Part shown: positions 58,236 to 64,000 of the stretch, one piece after another
How the letters are laid out: each line of letters starts with the position of its first letter
Numbering within the stretch: the stretch's first letter is position 1
NCBI GenBank assembly: GCA_020152595.1
Contig: JAIGNY010004492.1
Coordinates: forward strand, 62,001-126,000
Length of the DNA stretch: 64,000 nucleotides
Direction: 5' to 3'
Source: Chiridota heheva
Taxonomy: Eukaryota; Echinodermata; Holothuroidea; Apodida; Chiridotidae
Position numbers and translations under genes: made by a program
Notes under the pieces: model-generated
Told to the model about the DNA's origin: nothing
The model's input: the letters and a program-made list of their open reading frames with translations, nothing else
Databases searched by the model: none

Positions 58236-58777
58236 ATCTGCAAAAGTAAAGCAAGTAAGTACCTTTACCCTAACTCAAATGCTTTATAAAATCAACAACA
58301 AGTCCTCCTTTGATAAAGGTAACTGAGATATCACTTCCAATCTCTGGTTATTCTAGCTTTAATTTTGTTTGTTTTTTTGCTAAGCTTGCATGGTTTACCG
58401 GTTTTGTAACTCAAAAAAACGGGACCATATTTTATGAAAAACTGGAAGTACCGAAAAATCCAAATCAAATTGCCAAAAGATGGTAAAAGTCTTGTTTTAT
58501 TTCAATGAAAAGAAAGTTCAAGCTTTGTATCAACATATATTTTGTAGCATCTTTCCATATATTTGCGAAAATATGTGGTATTTATGCAGATTTAATAAAT
58601 TAATACGATTAAGAATGTTTGGAAATAAATAGTCATAATACATGTACCTGTACAGGCTTGATAATGTGTCATTGCATCTTCTTTCTGGGCTAATAATTCC
58701 CTGACCACAACAACTGAACCTTCATTTCTTTAAAACTACTTAAGTCATCACTGAAAATGTGTTTCATTTACTGAAAT

Positions 58778-59217
58778 TGACATATGACTGTAACTGACAT
58801 ATGACTGTAACTGACATATGACTGCAACTGACATATGACTGTAACTGACATATGACTGTAACTGACATATGACTGTAACTGACATATGACTGTAAGTGAC
58901 ATATGATTGTAACTGACATATGACTGTAACTGACATATGACTGTAACTGACATATGACTGTAACTGACATATGACTGTAAGTGACATATGATTGTAACTG
59001 ACATATGACTGTAAGTGACATATGATTGTAACTGACATATGACTGTAACTGACATATGACTGTAACTGACATATGACTGTAACTGACACATGACCGTAAC
59101 TGACATATGACTGTAACTGACATATGACTGTAACTGACATATGACTGTAACTGACATATGACTGTAACTGACATATGACTGTAACTGACATATGACTGTA
59201 ACTGACATATGACTGTA
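58778..59217 (+). repeat. 17-bp tandem repeat, about 26 copies
   Basis: The unit is actgacatatgactgta, nearly all with CATATG. Period 17 cycles through the three frames, giving open minus frames with repeated SYVSYSHMSVTVICQLQ. It lies upstream of ANKS3. Confidence 0.97.
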
Positions 59218-59960
59218 TCAATGTTTGTTGAAAGCCACAGAAATAAAAATACAAAGAAAAATCAAGTGTTTCATGAACTGTATATTGTTTAAAAACATAA
59301 CCCACTACGCTAGCTTTTCATCCAAACAAACTCAATGTGAATTGATATCTACTTCCAGGCAAATACAACCCTGGGGCTCGCCACGAGGTCTCATCAGTAA
59401 TGCTATAACACAGACATCATGTTTATCCAAATGAAAATTGTTGTTCAGATTTCATGAATGCGTAATAATATACCACACATAACACAAAGAGTGACACACT
59501 TTTTACATGGGGGCATCTGTATTATAATACTTCTTTTTCACTGTTTCTCTCAACAAAATGCTTTTGGTTATGATTTACTTACAATGTCAGAAATACACAA
59601 TAATTAATTGATACCAGGAAGAATGTATATATCATAGTGACCCCCTATTTGTAAATGAGTTCCTTTCACAGCTTGGTAAGGCCCAGGATGTGAGTGCCGT
59701 CATGCTTACTACATGTACATCAACCAACTAGTTTTCAACCTTTTTCATTTATATTTTTAAGGTTCCTCGAGCTTGAATTGCAGCTTTCTGCTTAAAAAAA
59801 AAAAAAAAAAAAACCTCACTAAAAGTAGCATGGCTATAGCGGGGCTATAGAGGCTGAAATTGCATGATTATTACGGAATAACAAAAATGTACAACAGGAT
59901 CAAATGTTCACCTGTTTTGTATCACTTATAAGAATGCTAGTATCATAAACACTCACAAAA
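59218..59960. other. Intergenic DNA with an A-run
   Basis: No gene recognised; a run of A at about 59794-59813 may mark a retroposed tail. Confidence 0.45.
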
Positions 59961-59964
59961 AGAT

Positions 59965-61742
59965 CCAAAACAAAAAACCAGAATTAAAAGGCTTTGGTTC
60001 TGATGTTTTTTTTTTTTTTTTTTCATATGTTGATTGATTTGTAAGGTTTGTATTAACTAGCTGTCATGTCATTAAATACAAACATAGGCTTAGATACTGT
60101 GCCATTCCATATAGACCACAGCATCTCCCGCCAAGTTATCTGGCTGCCAACGAATCAGTGCACATGAACTTTGACTTGACTGGATTATGTAGATCAATAC
60201 AAATGTTGACATCATTAGCATTTGCACAATAATTAACAACATTATCAAAGCAAGTATGATGCAAAAACGGCTGCTCATTTATCCTATTTCAAGAATTTGT
60301 CAATAATCCCCACCTATTCATTAATGTTCATGACATCACTACCACAACATTAGAACATATGTACAGACCATAACTCATCTGTGTACCACATATGGCATAA
60401 ATCCGATATACAGTTCATGAGATTTAATGTTTACATCATTTAACACTTTACATTAAGCCATGCCCAACATGCATGTTAATGACATCTGTTGGTAACATAA
60501 GCATGTGCACAATAACCAACAATATTATCATTTCCAGTATGATGCAAAACGGACATATTCAGTAGTTGCTCATTTATCACTTTTTCAAAATTATCACTTT
60601 AAGCCCTGCCCACTTATTAATATGCATGACATCAACAACAAAAACAATAGGTCACATCTACAGACCACGTGTACCACACATGATGTGAATTCAGCTCATA
60701 GTTCTTGAGATATCATGTTAACAAACTTTTTGTTCACAAAATCATATTAAGCACTGACCACTACCCATATTAATGAGTCAATGTTTTTATACAATGAACA
60801 CACACATTAGCTAACATCATTATTATACCAAATATGAAACAAATAAGACATGTGATTGCTAAAATATGAGCATTTCAAGACTTTATATTAAGCTCTGCCT
60901 ACTTATTAATATGCATGAAATCACCATCAAAAACAATAGAGCACATCTATGGACCATGGGCTATCTGTGTACCATATATGACAAGAATTCAGTCTACCGT
61001 TCTTTCTTGAGATACCGTGTTTACAAGCTCTTTTCAGCAGAATTATATTAAGCCCCGCCCACTATGCAAATTAATTAAATTCAACGCGTTTACACAATAA
61101 ACATGTACACACCAGCTAACATAATTAAAACAAGTTTGAAACACAACATGTATGCGATTGTTAAAATATGAGCATTTCCAGATTTTCACATTATGCCCCG
61201 CCTACTCATTAATATGCATGACATCACCATAAAAAACAATAGGGCACATCTACGACCATGAACTACCTGTGTACCAAATATTACATGAATTCAGTCTACG
61301 TTCTTTCTTGTAATACCACGTTTACAAGCTCTTTTCAGCAAAATCATATTAAGCCCCCGCCCACTATACATATTAATGAAATACAACATTTTTAAACAAT
61401 AAACATGTACACACCAGCTAACATCATAATTATACCAAATATGAAACAAAACAGACATGATCCTTTCCAGATTTTTTATTAAGCTCTGCCTACTCATTAA
61501 TATGCAAGATATCACTATCAAAAGTAATAGGGCATATTTATGGACCATGGGCTATCTGTGTATTATATATGATATAAAGCCAGTGTATTGTTCTTGTCAC
61601 AAACACACACACATACATACATACATCATACATACATAAATACATACATACACAAATACATACATACATACATACATACACACACACACATGCCATCATG
61701 ACCACATACTGTAGGTTTCTGATGCTATTGCATCAGAACTAA
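59965..61742 (-). repeat. Interspersed hairpin-ended repeat, copy C
   Basis: Same orientation as copy B. It begins near aattaaaaggctttggttct gatg plus a T-run. It has about five internal units with taagccccgcccactatgca and caatagggcacatctac blocks. It ends with (cata)n/(ca)n followed by ggtttctgatgctattgcat cagaac. Confidence 0.8.
61600..61690 (+). repeat. (CATA)n/(CA)n microsatellite
   Basis: A run of acacacacacatacatacat type, located just inside the hairpin end of copy C; copies A and B have a similar run at the same place. Confidence 0.9.
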
Positions 61743-61905
61743 AAAACAACCATTTACTCTCTCAATAATTTGAATGTCATCCACGCATGTCATTTACATG
61801 TGTATAAAATACTTCTGAACAATAAACCCTAGTCAAAACTGTTCAAATTTAAAAAAAAACGACATATTTCAGCCTCTTTTGGATTTGGAAAATTTCTCTG
61901 TTCAC

Positions 61906-62080
61906 CTGTAACTATGTTTACTAATTGCGTTAGGACTTTAGTGAAGGAAACTACTGTTGCTATCACATGTTGCATGTCATGGACGTTTGCCACAGGTTTA
62001 CTGCTTGGGGCACTGGTTAAAATGATTTGATTGGGTTGAAGTGGATATGGCTTATATAACATTTTTTGCAGACGCTCTAC
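61906..62080 (-). CDS. Possible orphan exon of an unrecognised gene
   Basis: A minus-strand open frame is bounded by a candidate acceptor (GCTATTAG before 62080) and a good donor (ACAG|GTGAAC at 61905). It encodes about 58 residues with balanced composition, including PLQPNQIILTSAPSSKPVA and a helix-like MQHVIATVVSFTKVLTQLV, unlike the repeat-derived frames nearby. An ATG lies at 62062-62060. I do not recognise the protein. The acceptor has a poor pyrimidine tract and no partner exon was found, so this is only a candidate. Confidence 0.25.
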
Positions 62081-62777
62081 CTAATAGCTTATTAACATAC
62101 ATATATGAATAATATTATCTCTGTATATTGTTCCAGAAGTGCATGTACAAAAAGCCCATGTTCAGATACACTTATGTTTTTTTTTTCATTTTACATTATT
62201 CTGAATGACCAAAAATATTGCTTATCCACTGTTAAATGTTTTAAACAATGTTCAATGACCAAATCATCAAAACTTTGTAAGTTTTCATTCAAGTGCAAAA
62301 ACTATCATTAAATACAGAAAGCTTGAACACTCACCTCTGTCAGTTAATAATTTTTTCACACCCACAAAACAGGAAAAGATTGGACACATCTATAAAGGCT
62401 TGGAAAAAAACAAGCATTGGCTGTGTGCAGGATTATGGGGCCCAGTGATTGACTTGAGAAACTTGGAACCTTTTACGGACTGCTCCATACAAATTATCAC
62501 ATATGAATATGATCGTTCTTTATTTAAGATTAGTAGGCTTACAACCCGCATGACTTCACTGCCCAGCCGGGATTATGCCACAGTTTTGACTTAAAATATT
62601 TAAAGGTTCTTCCAACATGAATATGCATCCTTCTTCTTCTTCCAATACGTACAGTCCACTATTGGTATATCATCGTACGGTTGACATAAAATGTAGAACT
62701 TGCACAGTGCAGATGTAAATAGCTGGTGCAAGTAAAAGGTTAATACACATGGCAACTAGAAGATATCTAAAGCAGAG

Positions 62778-62799
62778 GCGGATGGTTTAAACCATCTGC
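62778..62799. repeat. 22-bp palindrome overlapping the retrotransposon stop codon
   Basis: GCGGATGGTTT / AAACCATCTGC pairs with one mismatch. It overlaps the probable stop codon of the minus-strand retrotransposon (TAA 62789-62787). Confidence 0.8.
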
Positions 62800-64000
62800 T
62801 TGATGTCAGTGGATGAGTAGTCCACAAGTTGTTGCGATTAGGAATTCCAAATTCTTATTGTGTCTGGAAAGAAGCTGTGTTTATAGGCAATGGTTCGAGG
62901 GTATGGAGGAAGAAGTTTTTGCAAGTGACCCCTCAATGTGACAGATGGAATGAGAAGGAATGGTGGTGCATGTATGTCAATTAGATGGTAAGCAATGCAG
63001 TATATCATCACAGCTTTGGCCTGAGCACACAGTATGGGCCATTGAAGATCTTGGGGCATGGATGTAACACTGCTTGTTGTGTGATAGTCATGGAATGAAT
63101 CAAGCATACCTTCGGTGAACCATTTCAAGCTTTCTGATAATGCATTCAGATGCAAGATCCCATACAATACTAGCATATTCTATCAGGGATCGGATTAAGG
63201 CCTGGTAGCAAAGCACTTTTGTTTGTCTGGGACATTGATGAATGTTTCTTTGGAGAAAACTCTTGTGGAGTTGGCCTTGTTGGTGACTTTTGTATGTGGT
63301 GGTTCCAGTTGAGTTTGTTGTGTATGTTGACACCAAGGTATTTAGCAGTGACTACTTCATCAAGGATGTGCATTTATATGCATACTAGTTTCTGATGATC
63401 TTCCTTTTGTTGGAAATGTAAAGTACCTGGCATTTTCTGGGATGGAATTCCATTAACCAATCTTTCAAACATTCTTGCAGTTTATTCAAGTCATTTTAAA
63501 ATGTAGTAGCATCTGCATCGTTGTAAATTTGATGATAGACTATGCAGTCCCTTGCAAAGAGCTTTATGCTGGTTGGAGAAGAAACACAGTTGGAAAGGTC
63601 ACTGATGAAGAACAGGAACAATAATGGCCCAAGAACACTTCCGAGGGACGCCTGAAAAAACTAGGAAATTGTGAGAAAGCATGATCCTGGAGCACTCTTT
63701 GAGATTGATTCCCCAGAAGTCTTGGATCCAGTGATGTGTCTTGTCAGCGATGCCATAATAAGCAACTTTATGGAGGAGAAGCTTATGGGGCACTCGATCA
63801 AATGCTTTTAAAAAATCAGCAGTATTGCATCAATCTGTCCTCTATCATCAACGTTTTTGGCAAAGTTTTGAGGGGTTTGGATCAGCTGAGTCTCACAAGA
63901 CCTTCTCTTGCGGAATCCGTGTTGAATGTCTGAGAGGATGCTCTGCCGATCAAGATGCTTTATGATGCTACTACAAACAACGTGTTCAAGTAGCTTGCAT
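62787..64000 (-). mobile_element. Non-LTR retrotransposon reverse transcriptase, C-terminal half, degraded
   Basis: From 64000 downwards the pieces are VPHKLLLHKVAYYGI-like and WIQDFWGI, a damaged GVPRKCSWA (normally GVPQGSVLGP), KYLGVNIHNKLNWNHHI, LIRSLIEYASIVWD and MVHRRYA. These are followed by HTTSSVTSMPQDLQW, LRGHLQKLLPPYPRT and YKHSFFPDTIRIWNS, with QQLVDYSSTDIKQMV in a shifted frame. This matches widespread metazoan Jockey-type elements. It continues past the window end. Confidence 0.85.

Noticed and set aside
58748-59305. 185-codon minus frame of SYVSYSHMSVTVICQLQ repeats
   Set aside because: Derived from the 17-bp tandem repeat; three shifted frames carry the same text.

Overview
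The window is AT-rich animal nuclear DNA: spliced genes with GT-AG introns, several degraded non-LTR retrotransposons, and a very heavy load of tandem repeats. Protein similarity and repeat content suggest a marine invertebrate, perhaps a deuterostome or lophotrochozoan. The species cannot be fixed from the sequence alone, and everything below was read by eye without searches.

Two protein-coding genes are well supported, and they face each other tail to tail. On the + strand (5806-9483) are the last two coding exons of an ETS-domain repressor of the ERF/ETV3 type; its first coding exon lies upstream of the window or is unrecognised. On the - strand (57190 down to 25539) is a complete ANKS3 orthologue in ten coding exons: six ankyrin repeats, a SAM domain, then a coiled coil. 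The exon phases join without a break into 794 codons plus a stop. A weakly supported orphan exon (62080-61906, - strand) may belong to another gene upstream of ANKS3.

Region by region: 1-560 holds a retrotransposon tail. 700-5680 holds a dispersed repeat split by a 4.6-kb, 22-bp minisatellite. 5.8-9.5 kb is the ETS gene, with a 39-bp array in its intron. 9.5-25.5 kb is 3' UTR and intergenic DNA, with a ~1.3-kb interspersed repeat (16.2-17.5 kb) and a 58-bp satellite (19.2-22.7 kb). 25.5-57.2 kb is ANKS3, whose larger introns almost all carry their own private minisatellite plus retrotransposon debris. 57.7-64 kb is intergenic, with an RTE-like fragment, a 17-bp array, a third copy of the interspersed repeat and a - strand non-LTR reverse transcriptase.

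The most interesting structure is in the repeats. A ~300-bp dispersed element occurs once nearly intact (42.5-42.85 kb) and once opened by the 22-bp minisatellite. A previously unnamed (to me) interspersed family with hairpin ends and internal ~300-bp units is present in three copies. One ANKS3 intron holds a tandem array carrying eleven intact ATGCAAAT octamers, another holds about 48 copies of a 5'-splice-site-like motif in the sense direction, and a third holds thirteen CACGTG E-boxes. No CRISPR, operon or other prokaryotic feature is present, and I did not recognise any rRNA or tRNA gene.
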